From positions 1 to 64,000 of the forward strand of contig SVJS01000007.1 of assembly GCA_015068855.1 (NCBI GenBank): 64,000 bases of DNA, written 5' to 3'. The DNA comes from Oscillospiraceae bacterium (GTDB lineage: Bacteria; Bacillota; Clostridia; UBA1381; UBA9506). Within the stretch, counting starts at the first letter, position 1; the number at the start of each line of letters is the position of its first letter. Shown here one piece after another: positions 42,983 through 51,768 of this stretch. A model generated the notes under the pieces. It was given only the letters and a program-made list of their open reading frames with translations. It made no database searches and was not told the origin of the DNA. A program made the translations under genes and the position numbers.

Positions 42983-42991
42983 TGGTATAAT
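42983..42991 (+). promoter_or_regulatory. Extended -10 promoter candidate 2 after walK
   Basis: TGG-TATAAT again, at 42983-42991, about 91 bases downstream of the first and inside a similar AT-rich context. Again no clear -35 box. Confidence 0.5.
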
Positions 42992-43114
42992 AGGAATGCA
43001 GTACAATCTAAACTGGGTATTCGTATTCACTTTTGTCTTGCGTTTTCGTGGCAATTGTGAACTGTAAACAGAATAGAAAGTAACGAGATGAATTTTACTT
43101 AGGAGGTGTTTTAG

Positions 43115-43588
43115 ATGGCTGCAAAAAGTTTGCTTCGCAAGGGAGCGGCATTCGTTTTGGTGATTATGCTGATGAGTGTGACCATGTCAGTGTTAGCTGC
43201 GCCGGACGTGTTGCCTGCGACTGTTGAGTCCACCGCGGAGAACCTGGTAACCTTAAAAGCACCGGAACAGTTGATTTCATCGACGAATAACAGAAAGTTA
43301 CCGATTTCGGCAACTGCACCCCAAGGCGTTTTGGTTTCAGTTTACCGATATAATTATGCCACAGGCTGTTTCCATAAAATTACGACAGGGGATGTACCGC
43401 TTGAATCTGTTGTCGGTTCTACCATGTTGTTTGCCGGTCAGGTTGATTTGAATTCCGGTATGAATAAGTTTTTAATCCGTGGTGCATATGACGACGCAAC
43501 CTATTCCGTTGTGAAGTTTGATGTCAACGTATTAAACGAAGGTTTTATGGATCGGATTAAGGGTGTTATCAGTAATATCTTTAATTAA
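43115..43588 (+). CDS. Small secreted protein of unknown function inside the wal locus
   Basis: I do not recognise this 157-residue protein. It has a signal peptide (~1-28, AAFVLVIMLMSVTMSVLA) and then a compact domain with repeated beta-type segments (LPISATAPQGVLVSVYRYN, TMLFAGQVDLNSGMNKFLIRG). This is reminiscent of an Ig-like or wall-interacting fold. It ends FMDRIKGVISNIFN, an amphipathic tail. GGAGGTG precedes the ATG. It sits between walK and yycH, where Bacillus has nothing, with its own promoter region and a large hairpin after it, so it is expressed separately and probably strongly. Confidence 0.72.
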   Translation: MAAKSLLRKGAAFVLVIMLMSVTMSVLAAPDVLPATVESTAENLVTLKAPEQLISSTNNRKLPISATAPQGVLVSVYRYNYATGCFHKITTGDVPLESVVGSTMLFAGQVDLNSGMNKFLIRGAYDDATYSVVKFDVNVLNEGFMDRIKGVISNIFN

Positions 43589-43604
43589 ACAGAAACAAAA
43601 ATCA

Positions 43605-43666
43605 TGATGGGGCGTCCAGGTGGTTTTCATCCGTCCAGGTTGAAAACGGCGGATGTCCCATTTTAT
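43605..43666 (+). terminator. Branched hairpin between the secreted protein and yycH
   Basis: ATGGGGCGTCC (43607-43617) can pair along 11 positions with GGATGTCCCAT (43651-43661, two G-U pairs). Inside it, GTTTTC (43623-43628) pairs with GAAAAC (43642-43647). The structure is followed by TTTATATT. It could be a weak terminator or attenuator that sets yycHI expression apart from the upstream gene. Confidence 0.55.
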
Positions 43667-43712
43667 ATTCATAAGCCGGTTATGTGCTGGCATAATGATG
43701 GGGAGGCCAACA

Positions 43713-45176
43713 ATGATTAGAAAATATATGCAAAATATTGTCCTGGCGCTTTCAATCTTTGTGGCAGCGGTGCTTGTGTATCAGCTTTGGTTTAACAGCT
43801 ATTTTATGCCGGCAGGGTCAGACTATTTGCGTAGTCATATTCTAAGCCCCCTGGCCCGCTTATTCAAGCAGCAGGTCGAGACTGATTTTTCAGAAGACCT
43901 GCACAGATTATTCAGACCAACTCAAATCGTTCTGCAAACCACCGGTCAACGTGTTGTCTTTTCAGACGGCTCGCCTCATTATCGTGAAGCAAGAGAAATG
44001 GCAGGCGAGGTTGTCAGCGGATGCCTTTCGGGAGACCTCTCCTTAAAGTCACGGGAAAGCGTGGATGAGGAAACCTATTATAACGCCCTAAAAGGTAAAT
44101 CCATTTATGTAGACTATGGGAAAAATTGTGATTTTCGCTTGTTTTCTTATGGCCTTTCAGGGCGGGAAAAAAATCCGCTCACGGAGGATTTAAGCGTCAT
44201 CCGAGGGTATATTATTAACCTACACGATGGCATTATGAACGATTTATCGCTTTACATTCGTGATGAAAAAAGCGGGAACACCTATCGCTATATGCTGGAA
44301 GCGAATAAAACAGAGCTTTCCGAGCGGGTGGATAAAATGATGGCGTCCCAAAACGACGGTCACACGTCCTATTCCTTTGAACTGAACTTTCATAAAATGC
44401 AGGAAACAGCCGTTTCTAAGGTTTTATTTGAACCCAGAGTTTTGATTGACCTTGTTCCCGCGCAAAGGCCCAAGTTGGAGCGTGTTCGCGATAAGCAAAT
44501 GGACGAGATGGTTCAGGGTGCTGGTTCTGTTGACCCGATTTTGAATTCCTTTTCTATTAATGAGCGAACCATGCGACGATATACAGATTTGAATAATGCC
44601 CATGTTTTTGTGGAAAATAACGCTACCTTAACCATTTATCCCGAAGGCCTTTTGGTGTATCAAGCTGTTCCCGGCAGCCGGGGGCTGGATTTATTAGAGG
44701 ATGACAACCGAACGGATTATGATATTTACAAAGCAACGACCCATGCGGTTCAGTTTGTTTCCGGTTTGTGCAATCAGCTTTCTCCGGAGTTTTTTAATCA
44801 TCTGCAAATTACCAGCCATTTGGTGGATGATGCGTCCCGCCCGGGATATTACCGCATTTGCTTTGATTACTGCGTTGACGGCGTCAGCGTTTTGAAAAAA
44901 ACAGAAGCGGGCTTTGAATCTGCCATTGTGGTTGAAATTGAGAATGGGTATTTGCAATCCTACCGCCAGTATATGGATGCCTATGAGGAGCTGGTGGAGA
45001 CCCAGCAACTCAGTCCCATGCTCAGTGCGGCAGACAGTCTGGTTGATTCCATGTACGAGGAGGGCTCGCCGCTCTTTATTCAAGCGATGACTCCAATTTA
45101 TATTGAAGAGGCAGATGGCCGTATTCCTTTGGCATGGAAAGCCAGCGTTAACGGAATCGAAGCCATTGTTGAATAA
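43713..45176 (+). CDS. yycH: YycH-like regulator of the WalK kinase
   Basis: Membrane-anchored extracytoplasmic protein which, with YycI, controls WalK. The 487-residue product begins with a single membrane segment (~7-27, VLALSIFVAAVLVYQLWF) and continues as an alternating helix/beta extracellular region, consistent with YycH. Sequence conservation in this family is low, so the call rests on length, single anchor and position before yycI. ATG 43713 follows GGGAGG; a frame start 60 bases earlier is less likely. Confidence 0.82.
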   Translation: MIRKYMQNIVLALSIFVAAVLVYQLWFNSYFMPAGSDYLRSHILSPLARLFKQQVETDFSEDLHRLFRPTQIVLQTTGQRVVFSDGSPHYREAREMAGEVVSGCLSGDLSLKSRESVDEETYYNALKGKSIYVDYGKNCDFRLFSYGLSGREKNPLTEDLSVIRGYIINLHDGIMNDLSLYIRDEKSGNTYRYMLEANKTELSERVDKMMASQNDGHTSYSFELNFHKMQETAVSKVLFEPRVLIDLVPAQRPKLERVRDKQMDEMVQGAGSVDPILNSFSINERTMRRYTDLNNAHVFVENNATLTIYPEGLLVYQAVPGSRGLDLLEDDNRTDYDIYKATTHAVQFVSGLCNQLSPEFFNHLQITSHLVDDASRPGYYRICFDYCVDGVSVLKKTEAGFESAIVVEIENGYLQSYRQYMDAYEELVETQQLSPMLSAADSLVDSMYEEGSPLFIQAMTPIYIEEADGRIPLAWKASVNGIEAIVE

Positions 45177-45216
45177 AGAAGCGGTACGTGATTAGTCAAA
45201 AAGGGGAGGGCGACAG

Positions 45217-46074
45217 ATGAACTGGGGACGAGCCAAATCAATCCTGATTGTTTTGTTTCTTATAACCGATGTGTTCTTGTCCTTTGTTTTAGTTCAAGGC
45301 AGACAAGCCCAAAACAGCTTATCAAAGGAGGCTATTTCAGCAACTGTTCGAGTGCTGAATAATCATGAGATTTATGTTACGGAGGATGTGATTCCCCGCA
45401 CGCGGACCGCTAACCGTCATGTGGTTTTGCAAAATTTCTTTGCATCCCCTGAGGAAGCAGCCGTAATCATGCTCGGGACGTATACAGTGTTAGAAGCAAA
45501 CGAAGAAGTGCACGCCTATCAATATAAAAACGAGGAAGCGCTTTTGCAGATTACAGATGCAGGTTTTAACTATCTTTGCAGCCGAGAGCATGTGCCTTAC
45601 AAATTGGAAAAAGAGCCAAGCAACAAGGATATGTGGGATAAAGTTTCATCGCAATTGGAAGAACTGGGTTTTAAGCGGGAGGAAACTGCTGTTGAAAACG
45701 AGCGTTGGGAGCAGGGGCTCTATCATGCTGATGTTGTTCCGGTCTTTGAGGACATGAAACTGTATGGCATCTCCATGAAGCTCATAGCGGACAGCCATGG
45801 TATTTTGAGTTTAGAGGGCGCCTGGTTCCATGAGGCAGAGGCGGAAAAAAGTGACGAAGCACTTTTGGATCTTACGGCTGTGCTGACGGCTATGATTTAT
45901 CGTGACGATTGCCGAAACCTTCGTATTGCATCCATTGATACAGGGTTTTATATAGCGGGCGATTACCTGACAAGCAGGGCCATCACGGCGATTCCTGTGT
46001 ATGTGATTCATGACACGGATGATGGCGTTATGTTCTTTGATGCAAGAGCCGGTCAGCTTCTGGCAAGACGGTAA
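45217..46074 (+). CDS. yycI: YycI-like regulator of the WalK kinase
   Basis: The 285-residue protein starts MNWGRAKSILIVLFLITDVF, the conserved one-helix anchor of YycI (compare MDWSKTKTIFIV in Bacillus), and then a large extracellular domain. With YycH it forms a membrane complex that modulates WalK activity. GGGGAGGG lies before the ATG. It closes the locus; the usual yycJ (walJ) metallo-hydrolase does not follow, obgE does. Confidence 0.88.
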   Translation: MNWGRAKSILIVLFLITDVFLSFVLVQGRQAQNSLSKEAISATVRVLNNHEIYVTEDVIPRTRTANRHVVLQNFFASPEEAAVIMLGTYTVLEANEEVHAYQYKNEEALLQITDAGFNYLCSREHVPYKLEKEPSNKDMWDKVSSQLEELGFKREETAVENERWEQGLYHADVVPVFEDMKLYGISMKLIADSHGILSLEGAWFHEAEAEKSDEALLDLTAVLTAMIYRDDCRNLRIASIDTGFYIAGDYLTSRAITAIPVYVIHDTDDGVMFFDARAGQLLARR

Positions 46075-46107
46075 CAGAATGAGAAATGTAAGGAAGGAAA
46101 CAAAGAG

Positions 46108-47373
46108 ATGTTAGTTGATATAGCTGAAATTAAAATTCAATCGGGCAACGGAGGCAACGGCCTTGTGGCCTTTCATCGTGAAAAATATGTGGCAGCCGGT
46201 GGCCCTGATGGCGGTGACGGTGGCCGTGGCGGCGACGTTCTTTTTATGGCAGATTCCCGCCTTTTAACCTTGATGGATTTTCGGTATAAAAAGGAATATA
46301 AAGCCCAAAACGGCGGTGATGGCCGTGGCTCTAAATGCTCCGGCAAAAACGGAGAAAATCTGGTCATTCGTGTGCCTGTAGGCACGTTGATTAAGGATGC
46401 GGAAACAGACAGACCCATTGCAGACTTAAACCACGATGGCGCTGTTTTTGTTGCCGCACGAGGCGGTAACGGCGGTTGGGGGAATATGCATTTCGCCACA
46501 CCGACAAGACAAGTTCCCAAGTTTGCCAAGCCGGGCCAGAAAGGCGTTACCCGTCGCATTAAACTGGAGCTTAAACTCTTGGCGGATGTCGGTCTTGTCG
46601 GATTTCCGAATGTTGGTAAATCAACCTTGTTATCTGTTGTTTCCAGCGCCAAACCCAAAATTGCCAACTACCATTTCACGACATTAGAGCCCAATCTGGG
46701 CGTCATTTCAGTTGGAGAAGGGGATAGCTTTGTTATGGCGGACATCCCCGGTATCATTGAAGGCGCCAGCGAGGGAGCCGGTTTAGGCCATGAATTTTTG
46801 CGTCACATTGAGCGCACAAGGCTGCTCCTGCATCTGGTTGATGTATCCGGCATCGAGGGCCGCAATCCCATTGAAGATTTTGATACCATTTGCGAAGAAA
46901 TGAGGCGCTATAACCCCATTTTAGCGGAAAAACCGCAGGTTGTTGTGGCCAATAAAACAGATATCATTACGGATGAGGCAGCCTATGAGGCGTTCAAAAA
47001 GGAAATAGAGGAGCGCGACCTTTTGCTGTTTGAAATCTCAGCCGCAACGGGCAAGGGCACCCGCGAACTGATGGCCTTTGCGTCCGGTTGCTTAAAGGAA
47101 CTGCCCATTCCTGAGCAGGTTGTTTATGAGGATGTTTTAGAGGAAGAGCAGGAGCTTACCTTTACAATTGTTCGTGAAGGAGAAGCGTTCCGCGTGGAAG
47201 GCAGCCGTGCTGAGCATATTGTGAACAGCACTAACTTCTCCGATTATGAATCCCTGCAATTTTTCCAGCGCTCCCTGCGCGACCATGGCATTATTGATGC
47301 CTTAGAAAAAGCGGGCATTCAAGAGGGCGATTTGGTTCGGATGATGGATTTGGAATTTGAGTTTGTACACTAA
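46108..47373 (+). CDS. obgE: GTPase Obg/CgtA
   Basis: Essential GTPase in large-subunit ribosome assembly and stress response. The 421-residue protein has the glycine-rich Obg domain (~1-158, SGNGGNGLVAFHREKYV, GGDGGRGG). The GTPase domain follows (~159-330, GFPNVGKSTLLS, DIPGIIEGASEGAGLGH, NKTD, SAATGKG), then the C-terminal OCT domain (~350-421, ending MMDLEFEFVH). AAGGAAGG precedes the ATG. The genes rplU-ysxB-rpmA that often precede obg are absent here. ispE follows after 13 bases. Confidence 0.96.
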   Translation: MLVDIAEIKIQSGNGGNGLVAFHREKYVAAGGPDGGDGGRGGDVLFMADSRLLTLMDFRYKKEYKAQNGGDGRGSKCSGKNGENLVIRVPVGTLIKDAETDRPIADLNHDGAVFVAARGGNGGWGNMHFATPTRQVPKFAKPGQKGVTRRIKLELKLLADVGLVGFPNVGKSTLLSVVSSAKPKIANYHFTTLEPNLGVISVGEGDSFVMADIPGIIEGASEGAGLGHEFLRHIERTRLLLHLVDVSGIEGRNPIEDFDTICEEMRRYNPILAEKPQVVVANKTDIITDEAAYEAFKKEIEERDLLLFEISAATGKGTRELMAFASGCLKELPIPEQVVYEDVLEEEQELTFTIVREGEAFRVEGSRAEHIVNSTNFSDYESLQFFQRSLRDHGIIDALEKAGIQEGDLVRMMDLEFEFVH

Positions 47374-47386
47374 GAGAGGGCTGGCT

Positions 47387-48238
47387 ATGAATGCAATCAG
47401 TTTGCCGTCTGCGGCAAAAATTAACCTGTTATTAAATATCACGGGCAAGCGGGATGATGGCTATCATGATATTGAAAGCCTGATGCAGACCGTTTGCTTT
47501 GGTGACACGGTGCATATTTCCAAGGCGGAGGGCTCACAGATTGTCATTGAAAGCAATCGGGCGGATTTACCGACAGATGCGGGAAACATTGCCTACCGTG
47601 CAGCGACCCTGATGCAGGAGCAATATGGCATCTCCTGCGGCTTTACGATTTATCTTGATAAGAAAATCCCTGTGGCAGCCGGTCTTGCCGGCGGCAGCGG
47701 GAATGCGGCAGCTGTGCTCCATGGCATCAACGAGCTTTGCGGGCTTGGCTTATCGATGGAAAGTCTGGCGCAGTTAGGTTTGCGCCTGGGAGCTGATGTG
47801 CCGTTTTGTTTGTATGGCCATCCGGCGCTGGCAACCGGCATTGGCGAGATTTTGACGCCCGTAACGGGGCTTTCCAATTGTTATATTGTGCTGGTTAACC
47901 CCGGTGTTGGCGTCAGCACGGGCCTTATTTATCAAAGCTTAGACCATGGCAAGCTGCCCGAGGCAGGGGATGCAAAGGCATTGGTTTCGGCCTTGAGCCG
48001 AGGCGATTTGGATGCCGCTTTTCCGGAAATGAAAAACATGATGGAGCCTGCGGCTATTTCCTATTGCCCTGAGATTCAGGATTTAATTGATAGACTGCGC
48101 ATGGTAGGGGCAGACCATGCCATGATGAGCGGTTCGGGTGCCACCTGCTTTGGCATTTTTAAGAAAGAACCGGACGAAAAAGAACTGCGGTCTTGCTTCG
48201 GCAATCATCTGATTGCTATCACAAAACCGCAGATATAA
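47387..48238 (+). CDS. ispE: 4-diphosphocytidyl-2-C-methyl-D-erythritol kinase
   Basis: GHMP-family kinase of the non-mevalonate isoprenoid pathway. The 283-residue protein has SAAKINLLLNITGKRDDGYHD (~residues 7-27, substrate region) as two short runs, the ATP loop PVAAGLAGGSGNAAAVL (~94-110) and the C-terminal MMSGSGATCFGIF (~248-260). It shows the organism makes isoprenoids through MEP. ATG 47387 is preceded by GAGAGGG and sits 13 bases after obgE, so the two are cotranscribed. A strong terminator follows. Confidence 0.95.
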   Translation: MNAISLPSAAKINLLLNITGKRDDGYHDIESLMQTVCFGDTVHISKAEGSQIVIESNRADLPTDAGNIAYRAATLMQEQYGISCGFTIYLDKKIPVAAGLAGGSGNAAAVLHGINELCGLGLSMESLAQLGLRLGADVPFCLYGHPALATGIGEILTPVTGLSNCYIVLVNPGVGVSTGLIYQSLDHGKLPEAGDAKALVSALSRGDLDAAFPEMKNMMEPAAISYCPEIQDLIDRLRMVGADHAMMSGSGATCFGIFKKEPDEKELRSCFGNHLIAITKPQI

Positions 48239-48251
48239 AACTGTATGTAAC

Positions 48252-48288
48252 AAAAACCCTGAGGAAGACATTCCTCAGGGTTTTTTGT
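48252..48288. terminator. Bidirectional terminator between ispE and the EamA gene
   Basis: AACCCTGAGGAA-gaca-TTCCTCAGGGTT with A run before and TTTTTT after; the genes converge here. Confidence 0.92.
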
Positions 48289-49214
48289 TAGTGTTTTTTA
48301 TTGTAGTTTGCCGTCACGATACCGCTGCAAATCAAAACCAAGCCAAGCAGGAGATTTTGCAGAGGAACGTTCCCGTTTTCTGTCAGCATTAAAGCAGAGA
48401 GCAGAACCCCGAAAATGGGGATGGCAAAGCAGTAAATGGTAACGGAGGAAACGGGATTGTGCTTTAAGAGGATGCCCCAGACAGCGTATGCAATGGCAGA
48501 AAGCATGGCAAGATATAAAAGAACAGCTAGGGCCGTCAGATTAGGGATTTGCACAACGCCGCCAAACAAAAGTCCAACCACCACTAAAAACAGACCGCCA
48601 ATCACGAACTGGTAACCGCTTAAAATAACGGGGTCTTCATGGTCGCTATACCGCTTCATTAAAACGGAGGAAAAAGCGTAAGCCACAGCGGCAAAAAGAA
48701 CAAAACAGTCGCCTGTGAAATTAAAGGTTAAATCAAGGCCGTTTAGGTTGACTAAAATAATGCCCGCAAAGCCTAAAATGCAGGCCAGAATTTTCTTCAC
48801 GGTCAACTTTTCCTGACGGTAAATCAGGCAGGCAATCAAAATGGAAAAGAATGTGTTGGAAGCGCTGCCCACGGTTCCCTTAACCCCTGTGGTGTTAGCA
48901 AGACCTATGTAAAAGAAAATATATTGAATCACCGTTTGAAAGGAACTGATTTTGCAAATGGAAAGCCAGCTTTCCTTTTTGGGCCATAAAAAACGGCGAC
49001 GCGCCAGACTGTAAATCAAGATGGTCAAAACACCTGCCAGGGTGAAACGGAGACCGGCAAACAAAATGGTGGAAGCGGTATCGCGCACGGGCAGGGAGAA
49101 CTCATAGCCCAGCTTGATAAAGGGTGTTGCGCTGCCCCAGAGTGCGCAGCAGAGTAAACCCAAAAGAGCCACAATCCACGGATTTGTAAAGATGCTTTTG
49201 CTTGTTTTATTCAT
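48288..49214 (-). CDS. EamA/DMT-superfamily transporter
   Basis: Ten-segment inner membrane carrier of the drug/metabolite transporter superfamily, 308 residues. Two EamA repeats are visible: the first ~14-155 (LLGLLCCALWGSATPFIKLG, NTTGVKGTVGSASNTFFSIL), the second ~170-305 (AVAYAFSSVLMKRYS, AIAYAVWGILLKHNPVSSVT, AIPIFGVLLSALMLTEN). Substrate is unknown; relatives export amino acids or metabolites. A GATAGGAG site lies before the ATG and a promoter is at 49252-49280. The stop lies against the terminator. Confidence 0.9.
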   Translation of the reverse strand: MNKTSKSIFTNPWIVALLGLLCCALWGSATPFIKLGYEFSLPVRDTASTILFAGLRFTLAGVLTILIYSLARRRFLWPKKESWLSICKISSFQTVIQYIFFYIGLANTTGVKGTVGSASNTFFSILIACLIYRQEKLTVKKILACILGFAGIILVNLNGLDLTFNFTGDCFVLFAAVAYAFSSVLMKRYSDHEDPVILSGYQFVIGGLFLVVVGLLFGGVVQIPNLTALAVLLYLAMLSAIAYAVWGILLKHNPVSSVTIYCFAIPIFGVLLSALMLTENGNVPLQNLLLGLVLICSGIVTANYNKKH

Positions 49215-49251
49215 ACGTAAACTCCTATCTTTTCTGTACTACACAAAGAGC

Positions 49252-49280
49252 ATCATACCACAAAACAGACAATTTTTCAA
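49252..49280 (-). promoter_or_regulatory. Promoter of the EamA transporter gene
   Basis: Minus strand TTGAAA (49275-49280) and TATGAT (49252-49257), 17-base spacer. Confidence 0.72.
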
Positions 49281-49336
49281 GAGAAAAAGCACGAAAACAG
49301 GAAGCTGCTTTTGCATGCCGGCAGTCATGACAACAG

Positions 49337-49365
49337 TTGACGAATGGTATTTTTTGCAGTATAAT
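49337..49365 (+). promoter_or_regulatory. Promoter of the cyclophilin lipoprotein gene
   Basis: TTGACG (49337-49342) and TATAAT (49360-49365), 17-base spacer. Confidence 0.8.
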
Positions 49366-49412
49366 TGGTACATATGAAAATTATGAAAATGGACCATAAA
49401 GGAGAATCGGTT

Positions 49413-50009
49413 ATGAAAAAAACAATCAGCCTTATCGTCTCTGTCCTGCTGTGCCTGTGCCTTTTGGCAGCCTGCGGCGGTGAAAAAAACGGCCAAACAG
49501 AGCATAGCTTTGTCAAAATGAGTCTGGAAGAGGGGGACTTTATCATTGAACTTTACCCTGAGGTTGCCCCCAAAACGGTTAAACATTTCTTAGAAACCGT
49601 GAAGTCGGGCTACTATGATGGCAAAGTGTTTCACCGTACCATTCCCGGCCTGATTCAGGGAGGCTCCGCTGACGGCTTTGGTGTTGGCGGCACGGGAAAA
49701 ACCGTTAAGGGAGAGTTTACGGAAAACGGCTTTGAGAACAACTTAAAGCATGAGCGTGGCGTCATTTCTATGGCGCGGACGAACGACCCGAACTCTGCCA
49801 GCGCCCAGTTTTTTATTATGACAACGGCCCAGCCCTATTTAGACGGTAATTATGCGACCTTTGGCAGGGTGGTAGAGGGTATTGAAATCGCTGACCGCAT
49901 TGCAGCCGGCCCCACACGCGGCATCAATAACGATGAACTGGTAGAAAAGCCTGTTATCGTTAAAGCGGAAATTCTGGAAAGCTATACCCCTTCTGTAAAG
50001 GCGGAATAA
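49413..50009 (+). CDS. Lipoprotein cyclophilin-type peptidyl-prolyl isomerase
   Basis: Exported foldase that speeds proline isomerisation. The 198-residue protein has a lipoprotein signal peptide with lipobox LLAAC (Cys20) followed by GGEKNGQTE. The cyclophilin domain covers ~30-190 with VFHRTIPGLIQGG, GGTGKTVKGEF, GVISMARTNDPNSASAQFFI and NYATFGRV. The catalytic Arg and the Phe/Gln of the active site are present. ATG 49413 lies after AAGGAGAAT. It would be anchored outside the membrane, a place usually held by PrsA-type parvulins in Firmicutes. Confidence 0.94.
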   Translation: MKKTISLIVSVLLCLCLLAACGGEKNGQTEHSFVKMSLEEGDFIIELYPEVAPKTVKHFLETVKSGYYDGKVFHRTIPGLIQGGSADGFGVGGTGKTVKGEFTENGFENNLKHERGVISMARTNDPNSASAQFFIMTTAQPYLDGNYATFGRVVEGIEIADRIAAGPTRGINNDELVEKPVIVKAEILESYTPSVKAE

Positions 50010-50091
50010 GTGATTTTGTATAAAGAAAGTGGCAGAAGCCGTAATTTTTATGTTAATTAGAAGAAAAAATTAAAAAAAAGGAAAATAATAC

Positions 50092-50120
50092 TTGCATATT
50101 TCGCTCTAATATTGTAAAAT
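50092..50120 (+). promoter_or_regulatory. Promoter of gapA
   Basis: TTGCAT (50092-50097) and TAAAAT (50115-50120), 17-base spacer, in a very AT-rich region. Confidence 0.7.
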
Positions 50121-50164
50121 GTATTATGATATTTTAACAACAATAATTTTAGGAGGTTTTACTC

Positions 50165-51178
50165 ATGGCAGTAAAAGTTGGTATTAATGGTTTTGGCCGT
50201 ATCGGTCGTCTGGCTTTCAGACAGATGTTCGGTGCTGAGGGTTATGAGGTTGTAGCAATCAACGACCTGACAAGCCCTAAAATGCTTGCTCATTTGCTCA
50301 AATACGATTCCGCTCAGGGTAAATATGCTCTGGCAGATACCGTTTCTGCAAGTGATGATTCCATCACTGTTGATGGCAAGACAATCAAAATTTATGCTGA
50401 AAAAGACGCTGTAAACATCCCCTGGGGTGCATTAGACGTTGACGTTGTTTTAGAGTGCACAGGTTTCTATACCTCTAAGGAAAAGGCTTCTGCTCACTTA
50501 ACAGCAGGCGCTAAGAAGGTTGTTATCTCTGCTCCGGCCGGCAACGATCTGCCCACCGTTGTTTACAACGTAAACCACAATATTCTGACCAAGGATGACA
50601 AGGTTATTTCCGCTGCATCCTGCACAACAAACTGCTTAGCTCCCATGGCTAAGGCTCTGAATGATTACATGCCCGTTGAAAGCGGTATCATGTCCACCAT
50701 TCATGCTTACACCGGCGACCAGATGATCTTAGACGGTCCTCAGAGAAAGGGCGACCTGCGTCGTTCCAGAGCTGGTGCGATCAACATCGTTCCCAACTCC
50801 ACCGGTGCTGCAAAAGCTATCGGCCTGGTTATTCCCGAACTGAACGGCAAGCTGATCGGTTCTGCTCAGCGTGTTCCGACCCCGACCGGTTCTACAACAA
50901 TCTTAGTTGCAGTTGTTAAGGGCAAGGCTACTGTTGAAGGTATCAACGCTGCTATGAAGGCTGCTGCTAACGAATCCTTTGCTTATAACGAAGACGAAAT
51001 CGTTTCTTCCGACATCATCGGTAGCCGTTTCGGTTCCATCTTCGACGCAACTCAGACAATGGTAACCAACATGGACAATGGTTATTCTCAGGTACAGGTT
51101 GTTTCCTGGTACGATAACGAGAACTCCTACACCAGCCAGATGGTTAGAACCATTAAATATTTCGCTGAGTTAGGCTAA
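50165..51178 (+). CDS. gapA: Glyceraldehyde-3-phosphate dehydrogenase, type I
   Basis: Glycolytic enzyme: glyceraldehyde 3-phosphate + NAD + phosphate to 1,3-bisphosphoglycerate. The 337-residue protein has the cofactor motif [13 protein letters not shown] (~residues 6-18), the active site [15 protein letters not shown] (~150-164, catalytic Cys), HAYTGDQ and a C-terminal [12 protein letters not shown]. An excellent AGGAGG site precedes the ATG. It is monocistronic, with its own terminator, and shows high-expression codon use. pgk and tpi, which often follow, are not here. Confidence 0.98.
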   Translation: MAVKVGINGFGRIGRLAFRQMFGAEGYEVVAINDLTSPKMLAHLLKYDSAQGKYALADTVSASDDSITVDGKTIKIYAEKDAVNIPWGALDVDVVLECTGFYTSKEKASAHLTAGAKKVVISAPAGNDLPTVVYNVNHNILTKDDKVISAASCTTNCLAPMAKALNDYMPVESGIMSTIHAYTGDQMILDGPQRKGDLRRSRAGAINIVPNSTGAAKAIGLVIPELNGKLIGSAQRVPTPTGSTTILVAVVKGKATVEGINAAMKAAANESFAYNEDEIVSSDIIGSRFGSIFDATQTMVTNMDNGYSQVQVVSWYDNENSYTSQMVRTIKYFAELG

Positions 51179-51195
51179 GTTTAATTTAAGCGTAA

Positions 51196-51232
51196 AAGTC
51201 CGAAAAGCATTTGCTTTTCGGACTTTTTTTGC
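51196..51232 (+). terminator. Terminator of gapA
   Basis: AAGTCCGAAAAGC-attt-GCTTTTCGGACTT followed by a TTTTT run. Confidence 0.92.
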
Positions 51233-51252
51233 TTTTATAACAAAACGACAAC

Positions 51253-51290
51253 AAAAAAAGGACCGATGAAATCGGCCCTTTTTATTTTTA
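51253..51290 (-). terminator. Terminator of the dusB-mscL side (minus strand)
   Basis: GGaCCGAT-gaa-ATCGGcCC flanked by AAAAAAA on the left and TTTTTATTTTTA on the right; read on the minus strand the T run ends mscL transcription. Confidence 0.8.
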
Positions 51291-51299
51291 GCCTGTTAA

Positions 51300-51740
51300 T
51301 CAGGCTTCGTCTTTTTTGGCGGCTTCTTTTAATAAATCGCGAATTTCGGTTAAAAGCTCTTCCTGTGTCGGCTTCGGTTCCTCCGGAACCGCCTCGGCCA
51401 CAGGCTCCGGCTTGATTTTGTTCTTTGTTTTGGTAACCAGGCGAATCATCAGGAAAATGGAGAACGAAATAATCAAAAAGTCAATCACGTTCTGAATAAA
51501 ATTGCCGTATGTAATGGCGGCCTCCGGTTTCATCACCGTGCCGTTTTCAATGATGGCGGGAGAGAGCACCAGCTTTAAGGACTTAAAATCCATGCCGGCG
51601 GTTAAGAAACCGAAGAACGGCATGATTAAATCATTGACAATGGATGTGACAATTTTCCCGAAAGCGCCACCGATGATAACACCAATGGCCATGTCGACTA
51701 CGTTGCCTTTCATGGCAAATGCTTTGAAATCTTTTAACAT
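51300..51740 (-). CDS. mscL: Large-conductance mechanosensitive channel
   Basis: Pentameric stretch-gated channel that vents solutes under osmotic downshock. The 146-residue protein begins MLKDFKAFAMKGNVVDMAIGV, with first transmembrane helix IGVIIGGAFGKIVTSIVNDL (~19-40) and second NVIDFLIISFSIFLMIRLV (~82-100). A cytoplasmic helix is followed by EELLTEIRDLL. I take the ATG at 51738-51740; the frame is open to 51791 but that adds an unlikely 17 residues. It lies 28 bases after dusB. Confidence 0.95.
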   Translation of the reverse strand: MLKDFKAFAMKGNVVDMAIGVIIGGAFGKIVTSIVNDLIMPFFGFLTAGMDFKSLKLVLSPAIIENGTVMKPEAAITYGNFIQNVIDFLIISFSIFLMIRLVTKTKNKIKPEPVAEAVPEEPKPTQEELLTEIRDLLKEAAKKDEA

Positions 51741-51768
51741 AGAATAGCCCCCTGTTATTATATTTTGT

